From an uncultured Actinomycetes bacterium (lineage in GTDB: Bacteria; Actinomycetota; Thermoleophilia; Solirubrobacterales; Thermoleophilaceae), in the NCBI GenBank assembly GCA_946481495.1, contig CAMLNW010000040.1, positions 1 to 14,499 of the forward strand: 14,499 bases of DNA, in the 5' to 3' direction. A program made the translations under genes and the position numbers. Each line of letters opens with the position of its first letter. The stretch's first letter is position 1. Below, in pieces: positions 1 through 6,337 of the stretch. A model generated the notes under the pieces. The model was not told where the DNA came from, ran no database searches, and was given only the letters and a program-made list of their open reading frames with translations.

Positions 1-151
1 GGCCTACCAGCAGACGATGCGCTCCGATCTCATCCGGATGATCGAGGGGCTCACCGGGCGCAAGGTTCGCGCCTTCCTCAGCGACAACCACATGGAGCCC
101 GACATCGCCGTCGAGTCCTTCGTGCTCGAGCCGGAGTCCGAGGACTCCTAG
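1..151 (+). CDS. MpsC/DUF2294 family protein, C-terminal end only
   Basis: This is the last 49 codons of a gene entering from the left edge, read in the frame starting at base 2 and ending with TAG at 149-151. The residues (AYQQTMRSDL...IEGLTGRKVRAFLSDNH...PDIAVESFVL) align without gaps to the C-terminal half of the complete protein encoded at 3518-3937 on the other strand, so the two are paralogues. That family (Pfam MpsC, formerly DUF2294) is named after MpsC of the staphylococcal MpsABC cation/bicarbonate system, but the role of stand-alone members is not established. The gene converges on the small helical protein gene at 172-651, with only 20 bases between their stop codons. The 5' end, promoter and upstream partner lie outside the window. 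Confidence 0.85.
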   Translation, partial: AYQQTMRSDLIRMIEGLTGRKVRAFLSDNHMEPDIAVESFVLEPESEDS

Positions 152-171
152 CTGCTCGTCGTGCGGCGGCG

Positions 172-651
172 CTAGCTCCTCGCCTCGTCGACAGCGAGGC
201 TGAGGCACGCCTCGCGCACCGCCTCGATGTGCCCGCGCTGGACGCCGACCGCCCACTCGGCCAGGTCCGTCACCGACCGGTCGCCGAGCGTATCGCCCAT
301 CTTCTGGACGATCTCCCAGTGGCCGAGCTCGCCCGCCTCGGCCATCGTCAGGAACTCGAAGCCGTCGAGCGCCTCCTCCTCGCCGGCGAGGTAAGTCTCC
401 ATCATCTCCTTGGCCTCGCTCTTGGTCTCGGCGCCCTTCTCACGGATCGCCGTCTTGCGACCGTCGAGCGAGTCGATCAGCTCGTCGGTGCGGCGCTCAG
501 TCTCGGCGGCCTCGTCGGACATTCGCGAGAGGCGGTCCTGGAACTCGTCGGCGCCCTCCATCTTCGCCACGTGCGAGGTCGCGTCCTGAGCGGCCTGCGC
601 CAAGCCGAGAACCTCACCGAGCTTCTCATCCAACGGTGTCAAATCGGCCAT
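172..651 (-). CDS. Small helical protein, possibly ferritin-like; function unknown
   Basis: A 159-residue, highly charged and probably all-helical protein starting MADLTPLDEKLGEV. Residues about 1-90 look like long amphipathic, coiled-coil-prone helices rich in Glu, Lys and Asp. Residues about 105-155 hold two helices with spaced acidic and His residues (EAGELGHWEIVQ, then QRGHIEAVRE). These loosely recall the second half of ferritin-like/DUF892 bundles, but I do not see a convincing metal site and do not assign iron storage. The ATG at 651 is chosen because AAGGGGG lies about 6 bases upstream; the open frame runs on to 768 without another ribosome binding site. It lies downstream of the epimerase gene but has its own SigB/SigF-type promoter (688-713), so it is probably separately stress-induced. 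Confidence 0.8.
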   Translation of the reverse strand: MADLTPLDEKLGEVLGLAQAAQDATSHVAKMEGADEFQDRLSRMSDEAAETERRTDELIDSLDGRKTAIREKGAETKSEAKEMMETYLAGEEEALDGFEFLTMAEAGELGHWEIVQKMGDTLGDRSVTDLAEWAVGVQRGHIEAVREACLSLAVDEARS

Positions 652-687
652 TTCGGCCCCCTTTTCACTGGTTGACGTCAGCCGGGA

Positions 688-713
688 GTTCCCCGCTTCG
701 GCCGTCGGGAAAC
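688..713 (-). promoter_or_regulatory. SigB/SigF-type promoter for the helical protein gene
   Basis: Reading the minus strand: -35 GTTTCC (713-708), 14-nt spacer, -10 GGGAAC (693-688). It matches the SigB consensus form GTTT...GGGWA. The -10 ends 36 nt before the ATG at 651, leaving a leader of about 30 nt that contains the ribosome binding site. The -35 sits just before the stop codon of the epimerase gene. This is one of the weaker members of the set because the -10 is GGGAA rather than GGGTA. Confidence 0.6.
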
Positions 714-715
714 GT

Positions 716-1765
716 CTAGGGACGGCTGCCGATTCCGGTGGCGAGCTCCTTGACGCGCAGCGCGCCACCGGTGTCGCGAGCGAGTGGCGGAGTCGGGAAC
801 TCGGCGCCGTCCCGGATGCCGTCCAGCAGCTCCAGCAGCGCCTCGTCCGCGCCGCGCGTCGGCTGCCAGCCGAGCTCGCGGCGCGCGCGAGCCGTATCCA
901 TCACGGGCACCGCGCGGGCCATGTCGAGCCAGCCCGGCGCGGTTGGCTGGAGGCGCAGGCGCCAGGAGACGCCGGCGAGGACGCGCAGCGCCCCGGCGTG
1001 GAGCGGGACGGGCCGGGCGCCGAGCACGTCGCCGAGCGTCCGGGGGTCGAGGACCGGATCGGCGGCGACGTTGAACGCGCCACGGGCGTCGCCTGTCGCG
1101 GCAAGCCGGTAGGCCTCGCCGACATCGCTGGAGTGGACTGCCTGGAAGACGAGTCGGTCCACCTCTGGAACCACCGGAATCAGCGACGTGCGCACCAATG
1201 GACTGGGCAGCAGCGGCCCGATGAACAGCCGTCGGATCTCCGACGCGGCCGCGCGCTTGAAGATCAGCGCCGGTCGCAGGCGGACGACGCGGACGTCGGG
1301 CGCCTCGATCTCGAACAGGTCGAGCCGCCGCTCGACCTCCGCCTTTTGGCGCGCGTAGTAGGCGCTCGCGATGCCCTCGGTCGGCCAGCCCTCGTCGACC
1401 CGGCGATCTTTCGGCGCCGGCGAGTAAGCGCCGACCGAGGACGCGTAGACGAGCGAGCCCACCCCGGCCGCGGCGACCGCCCGGAACACACGCGCACTAC
1501 CCTCGACGTTGACCGAGCGCAGCAGCCCGAGGTCGCGGCCCGGCTGAATCAGCCAGGCGAGGTGGATCACGCAATCCGCTCCCCGGAAGATCGGCTCGAG
1601 ATCGTCGACGGCAATGTCCGCCGCTCTCCACGACACCTTGGGCAGCGTCAAGTCGGGCAGCCGGCGCGCGACGCCGACGATCGACTCGACCGCCTCGTCG
1701 CGCTCCAGCGCGTCGAGCACGCTGGTACCGACGTTGCCGGTGGCGCCTACAACCACTACGCGCAT
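716..1765 (-). CDS. NAD(P)-dependent epimerase/dehydratase-like protein (extended SDR)
   Basis: A 349-residue extended short-chain dehydrogenase/reductase. The N-terminal dinucleotide-binding motif GATGNVG is at residues 7-13. The SDR serine lies in YASS (107-110), and the catalytic YxxxK is Y137/K141 within YYARQK. The length is usual for NAD-dependent epimerase/dehydratase proteins acting on nucleotide sugars or other small molecules. The substrate cannot be read from the sequence, and members of this type are often annotated only as SDR. The start ATG at 1763-1765 is preceded by GAGGAGGAG about 8 nt upstream. The gene begins 21 bp after the manganese catalase stop and is almost certainly co-transcribed with it, since no separate promoter is visible in the gap. 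Confidence 0.88.
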   Translation of the reverse strand: MRVVVVGATGNVGTSVLDALERDEAVESIVGVARRLPDLTLPKVSWRAADIAVDDLEPIFRGADCVIHLAWLIQPGRDLGLLRSVNVEGSARVFRAVAAAGVGSLVYASSVGAYSPAPKDRRVDEGWPTEGIASAYYARQKAEVERRLDLFEIEAPDVRVVRLRPALIFKRAAASEIRRLFIGPLLPSPLVRTSLIPVVPEVDRLVFQAVHSSDVGEAYRLAATGDARGAFNVAADPVLDPRTLGDVLGARPVPLHAGALRVLAGVSWRLRLQPTAPGWLDMARAVPVMDTARARRELGWQPTRGADEALLELLDGIRDGAEFPTPPLARDTGGALRVKELATGIGSRP

Positions 1766-1786
1766 GACCAGCGCTCCTCCTCGCTG

Positions 1787-2740
1787 CTACGAGACGGCGT
1801 CCTTGACCTTGCCGACCACGCCCTTGCCGTCGTTGGCCACCTCGCCGGTCGGCTCGTCGGACAGGCCGGCGGCCTGGCGCAGCCGCTTGGCGATCTCGGC
1901 GATCTCCTCGGGCGCGTAGTCGGGCGCGAAGACGCCCTCCTGCGCCGGCAGGTCGAAGGCGGGAAAGCCCTCCGGGGCCTCGTCGACCACCTGCAGCTCG
2001 TCGCCGGTCTCAGGGTGCGGACCGTTGAACACCGCGGCGAGCTCGAGGTAATCGCTCGGCGAGAAGCGGTAGAGCTTCGTGTGCTCGCCCTTGGCGATGT
2101 GCGGCTGGCACTCCGGGATCTTGTCGGTCGGGATCCGCGGCGAGGGGAACATCTTCATCAGGTCGGCGCCGGTGAGCCGCTCGACCGCGCGCGCATAGGC
2201 GACTTGGTGGACGCCGCCGCGGACCAGCAAGTAGCCGGTCAGCGCCCGCGCCGCCGGGTGGTCGACGCTCTCGTAGACCTTCAGCTTGCCGTTGCGAGCG
2301 CCGGTCTCGAGGAAGAAGTTGTGAGTCAGATCCTCGATCAGATCGCCGGTCGAGGTGACGTAGTCGCCGTTCCAGGGCTTGCCGTTGGAGTCCTGGACCA
2401 GCGTTCCCGCGCCACCCGCGACGAAGTGCTGCGGATTGAGCATGTCGGCGGGCTTCGGCAGGGCGTTCTTCTCCCCAGCGCCGGTAAGCATCGTGTTGAT
2501 CGTCGTCGATACCAGCTCGATGTGACCGAACTCCTCTGCCGCAATGTTCGACACCAGGTCGAAGAACGGGCGGGCGCCCTGACGCGCGCGGAAGTTAAAC
2601 GACTGGAACGTGTAGTTCATGAAGGTCGACATCTCGCCGAACTTGCCGCCGAGCAGCTCCTGGACGACGGCCGCACCGGCCGGATCCGGGTCCGAGGGCG
2701 GCGGGAGCTCGGCTTGAAGGCGGTCGATGCGCAGGATCAT
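1787..2740 (-). CDS. Manganese (non-haem) catalase
   Basis: A 317-residue protein of the dimanganese catalase family, which converts hydrogen peroxide to water and oxygen. The expected metal ligands are visible: E36 (GGKFGEM), E70 and H73 (EEFGH), E145 (FLETGAR) and H178 (RGGVHQ). The E70-H73 and E145-H178 spacings match those of the Lactobacillus plantarum enzyme. The C terminus beyond about residue 270 is the usual variable tail. The ATG at 2740 is supported by GAGGAGGGA 6-7 nt upstream; an in-frame extension to 2806 exists but has no ribosome binding site and lacks family similarity. It is followed 21 bp later by the epimerase gene and lies 105 bp downstream of udgX. The role is peroxide defence, fitting the stress context. 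Confidence 0.95.
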   Translation of the reverse strand: MILRIDRLQAELPPPSDPDPAGAAVVQELLGGKFGEMSTFMNYTFQSFNFRARQGARPFFDLVSNIAAEEFGHIELVSTTINTMLTGAGEKNALPKPADMLNPQHFVAGGAGTLVQDSNGKPWNGDYVTSTGDLIEDLTHNFFLETGARNGKLKVYESVDHPAARALTGYLLVRGGVHQVAYARAVERLTGADLMKMFPSPRIPTDKIPECQPHIAKGEHTKLYRFSPSDYLELAAVFNGPHPETGDELQVVDEAPEGFPAFDLPAQEGVFAPDYAPEEIAEIAKRLRQAAGLSDEPTGEVANDGKGVVGKVKDAVS

Positions 2741-2782
2741 TGGGATTCCCTCCTCGGGATCGGCAAAGGTCTGGAGGAAGGG

Positions 2783-2808
2783 GTTTGCCGGATGCGAGCG
2801 CGGCAAAC
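2783..2808. repeat. Perfect 8-bp inverted repeat between udgX and the Mn catalase gene
   Basis: GTTTGCCG (2783-2790) and CGGCAAAC (2801-2808) are exact reverse complements around a 10-base spacer. There is no T tract on either side, so a classical intrinsic terminator is unlikely. A regulator-binding site upstream of the catalase, or a weak hairpin after udgX, are both possible. Confidence 0.6.
2785..2808 (-). promoter_or_regulatory. Degenerate SigB/SigF-like promoter candidate for the Mn catalase
   Basis: On the minus strand GTTTGC (2808-2803), a 12-nt spacer and CGGCAA (2790-2785) resemble the GTTTCG-N13-GGGCAA promoters elsewhere in the window, with mismatches in both boxes. It would give a leader of about 37 nt carrying the strong ribosome binding site. 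The elements coincide with the arms of an inverted repeat, so the match may be a by-product of that repeat. Confidence 0.35.
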
Positions 2809-2845
2809 ATCGATATGGCGAGTCGGTCTCGCTACCGCCGACCGC

Positions 2846-3475
2846 CTAATGAGCGACGACGCGCAGGTCTGTGACCATCATCTCGCGCAGCTCTCGGCGC
2901 TCTTCGTCGTCACGGGCGCGCAGGATCGCCGAGGGGTGGATCGTCGCGGTCACGAGCGGGGCCAGCGGCGACTCGACGAGCTGGCCATGCTGGCGGCTGA
3001 CACGGAAGTCGCGGCCGAGCAGCTCCTGGGCCGCGGTCGCGCCGAGCGCCACCAGCGCACGCGGCTTCAGCAGCGCCAGCTCGCGCTCGAGCCACGGCAG
3101 GCAAGCCATCGCCTCGGCGTGGGTCGGCTTGTCGTGGATCCGCCGCTTGCCACGCTCGCGGAACTTGAAGTGCTTGACGACGTTGGTCACGTAGGTCGCG
3201 TCGCGATCGATGCCCGCGAGCTCGAGCACGCGGTCGAGCTCACGCCCTGCCGGTCCGACGAACGGCCGTCCCTCGCGGTCCTCGCGATCGCCTGGCTGCT
3301 CACCGACCAGCACGATGCCGGCCTTCAGCGGACCCTCGCCGAAGACCGCCTGCGAGGCTTCACGCCAGAGCGGACAGCCGCGGCATTCCTGCACCGCCGC
3401 GGCCAGCTTGAGCTTCCCGGCGCGCGGCGGGGGCAGGAACGGGGGTCGCGTCCATCGGATCGTCGGCCACCGCAC
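2846..3475 (-). CDS. udgX: UdgX-type uracil-DNA glycosylase (family 4 related, iron-sulfur)
   Basis: A 209-residue uracil-DNA glycosylase with the features that set UdgX apart from ordinary family 4 enzymes. Motif A is GEQPGD (58-63), and the UdgX-specific insertion KRRIH ends at H114, the residue equivalent to the histidine that links covalently to the abasic site in Mycobacterium smegmatis UdgX. Motif B is HPSAIL near the C terminus. Likely cluster ligands are C31 and C34 (CRGC) and C125; the fourth family-4 cysteine position is H102 (VVKHFKF), as in UdgX. The enzyme excises uracil and stays bound to the DNA. The annotated start is the GTG at 3475, 42 bp after the mpsC-like stop, but it is doubtful. 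A strong promoter (3480-3504) points to a GTG at 3470 in another frame, and a 1-base change in the run at 3441-3445 would join that start to this frame. Confidence 0.92.
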   Translation of the reverse strand: MRWPTIRWTRPPFLPPPRAGKLKLAAAVQECRGCPLWREASQAVFGEGPLKAGIVLVGEQPGDREDREGRPFVGPAGRELDRVLELAGIDRDATYVTNVVKHFKFRERGKRRIHDKPTHAEAMACLPWLERELALLKPRALVALGATAAQELLGRDFRVSRQHGQLVESPLAPLVTATIHPSAILRARDDEERRELREMMVTDLRVVAH

Positions 3476-3479
3476 GGGG

Positions 3480-3504
3480 CTACCCGCCGCGCAACCGGAG
3501 AAAC
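3480..3504 (-). promoter_or_regulatory. SigB/SigF-type promoter upstream of udgX
   Basis: Minus strand: GTTTCT (3504-3499), 13-nt spacer, GGGTAG (3485-3480), giving a full GGTTT-N15-GGGTA match. The -10 ends 4 nt before the GTG at 3475 and exactly 9 nt before a GTG at 3470. The 9-nt spacing is the one seen at the other leaderless-type promoters in this window. It would let udgX be expressed apart from the sigma/mpsC-like pair. Confidence 0.7.
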
Positions 3505-3517
3505 CGGCGAGCGTCGC

Positions 3518-3937
3518 TCAGATCGTGGCGTCACCTGAGATCAGCGTGGCGCCGGCGTGTCCGTCGTCGGCGGCGAAGGCCCGCTTGAGGATGAACGACT
3601 CCACGGCGACGTCCGGATCGAGGTGGTTGTCGCTCAGGAAGGCCACCACGCTACGACCGGTGAGCCGCTCGATCAACTCGACCAGGTCGCCGCGCATCGT
3701 CTGCTGATACGCGGCGCGGGAAGACATCACCAAGTCGCTGCGGCCGTCGTCGACAAGGCTGCGCTCTCCCTTCGTCAGGGTGTCGAACATCACCACGGCG
3801 AGGTAGTCGCCGTTCATGTAGGTACGGGTCTTGGTCGGACCGCGTCCGGTGTAGTCGCGCAGCAACTTCACCACGCCGTTGGATATCGCCGCCGCGACCA
3901 GCCCCGACTGGTCTCCGTAGTTGTCGGCTGGCTTCAT
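3518..3937 (-). CDS. MpsC/DUF2294 family protein
   Basis: A complete 139-residue member of the MpsC (DUF2294) family. The typical elements are present: NGVVKLLRDYTGRGPTKTR (20-38), a central hydrophobic strand YLAVVMFDTLTKGE, and the C-terminal block AYQQTM...FLSDNH...D.AVESF. No membrane helix or signal peptide is visible, so it is probably cytosolic. The family is named from the MpsABC cation/bicarbonate uptake system of Staphylococcus; what it does without MpsA and MpsB is unknown. Its ATG overlaps the TGA of the sigma factor gene (ATGA, 3934-3937), implying translational coupling and a linked function. That could be modulation of the sigma factor or of an envelope or ion stress signal; this is inference. 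The truncated gene at 1-151 encodes a close paralogue. Confidence 0.9.
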   Translation of the reverse strand: MKPADNYGDQSGLVAAAISNGVVKLLRDYTGRGPTKTRTYMNGDYLAVVMFDTLTKGERSLVDDGRSDLVMSSRAAYQQTMRGDLVELIERLTGRSVVAFLSDNHLDPDVAVESFILKRAFAADDGHAGATLISGDATI

Positions 3938-4635
3938 GCGGCAGCCTCGTGGAGGTCGTCGAGCGCGCGACGCAGGAGACGTGAGACGTGCATCTGCGAG
4001 ATGCCCATCCGGCCGGCGATCTCCGACTGCGTGAGGTCCTCGAAGAAGCGCAGCTCGACGATCTGGCGCTCGCGCTGGGGTAGCCGCTGGAACGCCGGCT
4101 CGATCCCCGCCCCGGCTTCGACGTAGTCGTAGTGCGGATCGATCGCGCCGAGCGTGTCGCCGAGCCGCCGCGCCTCGTTGGGATCGCTAGTGGTCGGCGC
4201 CTCCAGGGACGTGGGCGTGTAGGCACGCGCTGCCTCGAGCGCGTGCAGCACGTCCTCGATCGGGATTCCGGTGGCCTCGGACACGTCGCGCGCGGTCGGG
4301 GTTCTGCCGAGCTGAGTCGCCAGCTCGTCGAAGGCGGCGGTCACGTGCAGCAGATTCTCTTGGACCGAGCGCGGCACGCGGGTCCCCCAGCCCTTGTCGC
4401 GAAAGTGGCGCCGCAGCTCGCCGAGGATAGTTGGGACCGCGAAGCTGACGAGCGCACCGCGGCCCGGGTCGTAGCGATCGACGGCCTTGACGAGGCCGAG
4501 ATAAGCGACCTGCTCGAGATCGTCTTGGCCTTGCCCGGAGTTTCGGTAGCGGTGGGCGAGTCGCCGCGCGAGCGGCAGCAGGCTGACGATCAGCTCGTCT
4601 CGTTCTCGACGAGCGACGTGGACGGCGTCGGACAT
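3934..4635 (-). CDS. RNA polymerase sigma factor, SigB/SigF/SigG class
   Basis: A 233-residue sigma-70 family protein with regions 2, 3 and 4. Region 2 (about 20-90) includes DDLEQVAYLGLVKAVDRYDPGRG, FAVPTILGELRRHFRDKGW and VPRSVQE, a signature of the B/F/G stress and sporulation class. Region 3 is about 95-165. Region 4 (about 178-228) has the helix-turn-helix QSEIAGRMGISQMHVSRLLRRAL. Such factors recognise GTTT...GGGTAT promoters, exactly the motif found before many genes here, so this is the obvious candidate for reading them. The ATG at 4635 has AAGGGGAAG about 4 nt upstream. No anti-sigma kinase or anti-anti-sigma gene is adjacent, which is unusual for this class; the coupled downstream gene is instead an MpsC/DUF2294 protein. 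I see no copy of its own cognate motif upstream. Confidence 0.95.
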   Translation of the reverse strand: MSDAVHVARRERDELIVSLLPLARRLAHRYRNSGQGQDDLEQVAYLGLVKAVDRYDPGRGALVSFAVPTILGELRRHFRDKGWGTRVPRSVQENLLHVTAAFDELATQLGRTPTARDVSEATGIPIEDVLHALEAARAYTPTSLEAPTTSDPNEARRLGDTLGAIDPHYDYVEAGAGIEPAFQRLPQRERQIVELRFFEDLTQSEIAGRMGISQMHVSRLLRRALDDLHEAAA

Positions 4636-4801
4636 GCGCTTCCCCTTGCGATTGCTGCGGCATGGGCGGTCCCGGCGTTGCCCCTGTGGGAGGCGCCGGT
4701 CTTAGCGCTGGCCTTTATGAGGAGGGCGTTTCGCGTGACTGCACTGTCCCTCGGCTTTCCGCGAACTGCCTCAAAGAGCTTCTACCCAGCCTGCGCCGGT
4801 T
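4636..4801. other. Intergenic region upstream of the sigma factor gene
   Basis: There are 166 bases between the Rieske oxidoreductase stop and the sigma factor start, with both genes on the minus strand. I find no coding potential and no clear promoter of either the SigB/SigF type or the housekeeping type. The most notable content is a direct repeat of TTCTACCCA at 4780-4788 and 4800-4808, 20 bp apart centre to centre (two helical turns). The second copy runs into the oxidoreductase stop codon. It could be a binding site for a regulator of the sigma gene or be fortuitous. Confidence 0.4.
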
Positions 4802-6337
4802 CTACCCACGCGACTGCTCCGTCGGCTTGCGCTCGAGCGCGTGGACGGCGGGTCCCTCCAAGACGCGGCCGTCCGGAGCGAAGCGCGAGCCGTGGCATGG
4901 GCAGTCCCACGACCGCTCGGCGCTGTTCCAGTTGACCTGGCAGCCAAGGTGCGTGCAACGTGGGGAGACGGCGACGAGCGTCCCGTCGTCTTCGCGGTGG
5001 GCGGCGACCTTCTCGCCGTCGTGGCGGACGACGTCGCCCTCGCCGGGCCGGAGGCTCTCGATCGGACGCCCGCCCGGCTTCGATATCCGGTCGCCGACGA
5101 AGCGTGCGCCGACCTGGGCGTTCTCCTCGACGAACTTGACAGCCGATCTCCGCAACGTCTGGCGCCAGGGATCCCACAGCTCGGCGACGGCGCTCTCGCG
5201 GCCGGCGATCAGGTCGGCGAGCGCGTGGGCGGCTGCCGTACCTCCTGTGAGCCCCCACTTGGCGAAGCCGGTTGCCATCAGCACGCGGTCGGAGCGCGGC
5301 GTGAGCCGGCCGACGTACGGCATGCCGTCGAGCGTCGAGCCGTCCTGGCTCGACCAGCGGTAGGCGACCGACTCGACGTCCCAGTGCTCGCGCGCGAACC
5401 GCTCGAGGCGCTCGTAGCGCTGCTCGGTGTCGCCGCCGGTTCCGGTCTTGTGGCTCTCGCCGCCGACCATCAGCAGCTCCTCGCCGGCGAGCGGAATGGC
5501 GCGGATCGAGCGGGTCGGCGCGTCGCCGCTGATGTGCATTCCGCCCGGCGGAGAGCCGGCGATGCGGCAGGCGATCGCGTACGACCGCTGGGGCGAGACG
5601 CGCGCGAACGAGAACGAGCGGTCGGGGAACGGATAGTGGGACGCCACCACCGCGTAGGCGGCGTCGACCCGCCCGCCCGGCGTCATGACAGTGACGCGGC
5701 CCTGGTCCGCGTCGACCTCGACGGCGTGCGACCGCTCGTAGATCTCGGCGCCCCGCGCAACGACCTGCTCAGCGAGCGCAAGCAGGTACTTGCGTGGGTG
5801 GAACTCGGCCTGGTCGTCGAAGCGGACGGCGGCCTCGACCGGATAGGGCAACGGCGTCTCCTCGGCGAGACTGGCGGGCAGGCCGGCCGCAACCGCCGCC
5901 CGCACCTCGTCCTCGACCTGCTCGCGCTTCGACGCCGACGTCACGTACGCGTAGGACGGCTGGCGGCGGAAGTCGCAGTCGATGCCGTCGCGCTCGATCC
6001 GCTCGGCGATCCACGCCAGCGCCGCCTCGTTCGCCTGGCCATAGACGCGCGCGGCGTCGGCCCCGTGCTTCGAGGCCAGCTCGGCGTACTTCAGCCCGTG
6101 CTGCGAGGAGACCTTCGCCGTCGTGTAGCCGCTCACGCCCCGCGCCAGGCGACCGGCCTCGATCAGCAAGACGTTCCTGCCCTCCTCCTGCAGCAGCAGC
6201 GCCGTCGTCAGCCCGACGATGCCGCCGCCGATGACGATCACGTCGGCGCTGGCGGACCGCTCCAGTCGCGGCAGCTCGGGCTGAGCCGGCCCAGCCTCGA
6301 TCCAGATCGACTCGTGGACAGCCGTCGCGACGCTCAT
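4802..6337 (-). CDS. FAD-dependent oxidoreductase with C-terminal Rieske [2Fe-2S] domain (YhfW-like)
   Basis: A 511-residue fusion of a DAO-type FAD oxidoreductase with a Rieske domain, as in the YhfW-like family. The FAD-binding GGGIVG lies about 25 residues before the motif SGYTTAKVSSQHGLKYAEL, which is conserved in this family. The C-terminal domain has CTHLGC (C461, H463, C466) and CPCHGS (C479, C481, H482). C461/H463 and C479/H482 would hold the cluster, and C466/C481 can form the disulfide typical of high-potential Rieske centres. No signal peptide is visible; it is probably cytosolic. The amine or hydroxy-acid substrate and the electron acceptor are unknown. The start at 6337 is fixed by the ATGA overlap with the SRPBCC gene stop; the open frame extends to 7012 but crosses that gene. 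Confidence 0.92.
   Translation of the reverse strand: MSVATAVHESIWIEAGPAQPELPRLERSASADVIVIGGGIVGLTTALLLQEEGRNVLLIEAGRLARGVSGYTTAKVSSQHGLKYAELASKHGADAARVYGQANEAALAWIAERIERDGIDCDFRRQPSYAYVTSASKREQVEDEVRAAVAAGLPASLAEETPLPYPVEAAVRFDDQAEFHPRKYLLALAEQVVARGAEIYERSHAVEVDADQGRVTVMTPGGRVDAAYAVVASHYPFPDRSFSFARVSPQRSYAIACRIAGSPPGGMHISGDAPTRSIRAIPLAGEELLMVGGESHKTGTGGDTEQRYERLERFAREHWDVESVAYRWSSQDGSTLDGMPYVGRLTPRSDRVLMATGFAKWGLTGGTAAAHALADLIAGRESAVAELWDPWRQTLRRSAVKFVEENAQVGARFVGDRISKPGGRPIESLRPGEGDVVRHDGEKVAAHREDDGTLVAVSPRCTHLGCQVNWNSAERSWDCPCHGSRFAPDGRVLEGPAVHALERKPTEQSRG

Noticed and set aside
2741..2806. N-terminal extension of the Mn catalase
   Set aside because: The ATG at 2740 has a strong ribosome binding site and the family-typical N terminus; the extension has neither.
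998..3538. 846-residue open frame on the + strand
   Set aside because: It lies antisense to the epimerase, Mn catalase and UdgX genes, whose products show clear catalytic motifs. The translated sequence is Arg/Leu/Val/Asp-rich without any recognisable domain, as expected of a high-GC shadow frame.
4728..4752. GTTTCG on the + strand upstream of the sigma gene
   Set aside because: The position expected for the -10 reads TCCCTC, and no + strand gene follows, so it is not a promoter of the set.
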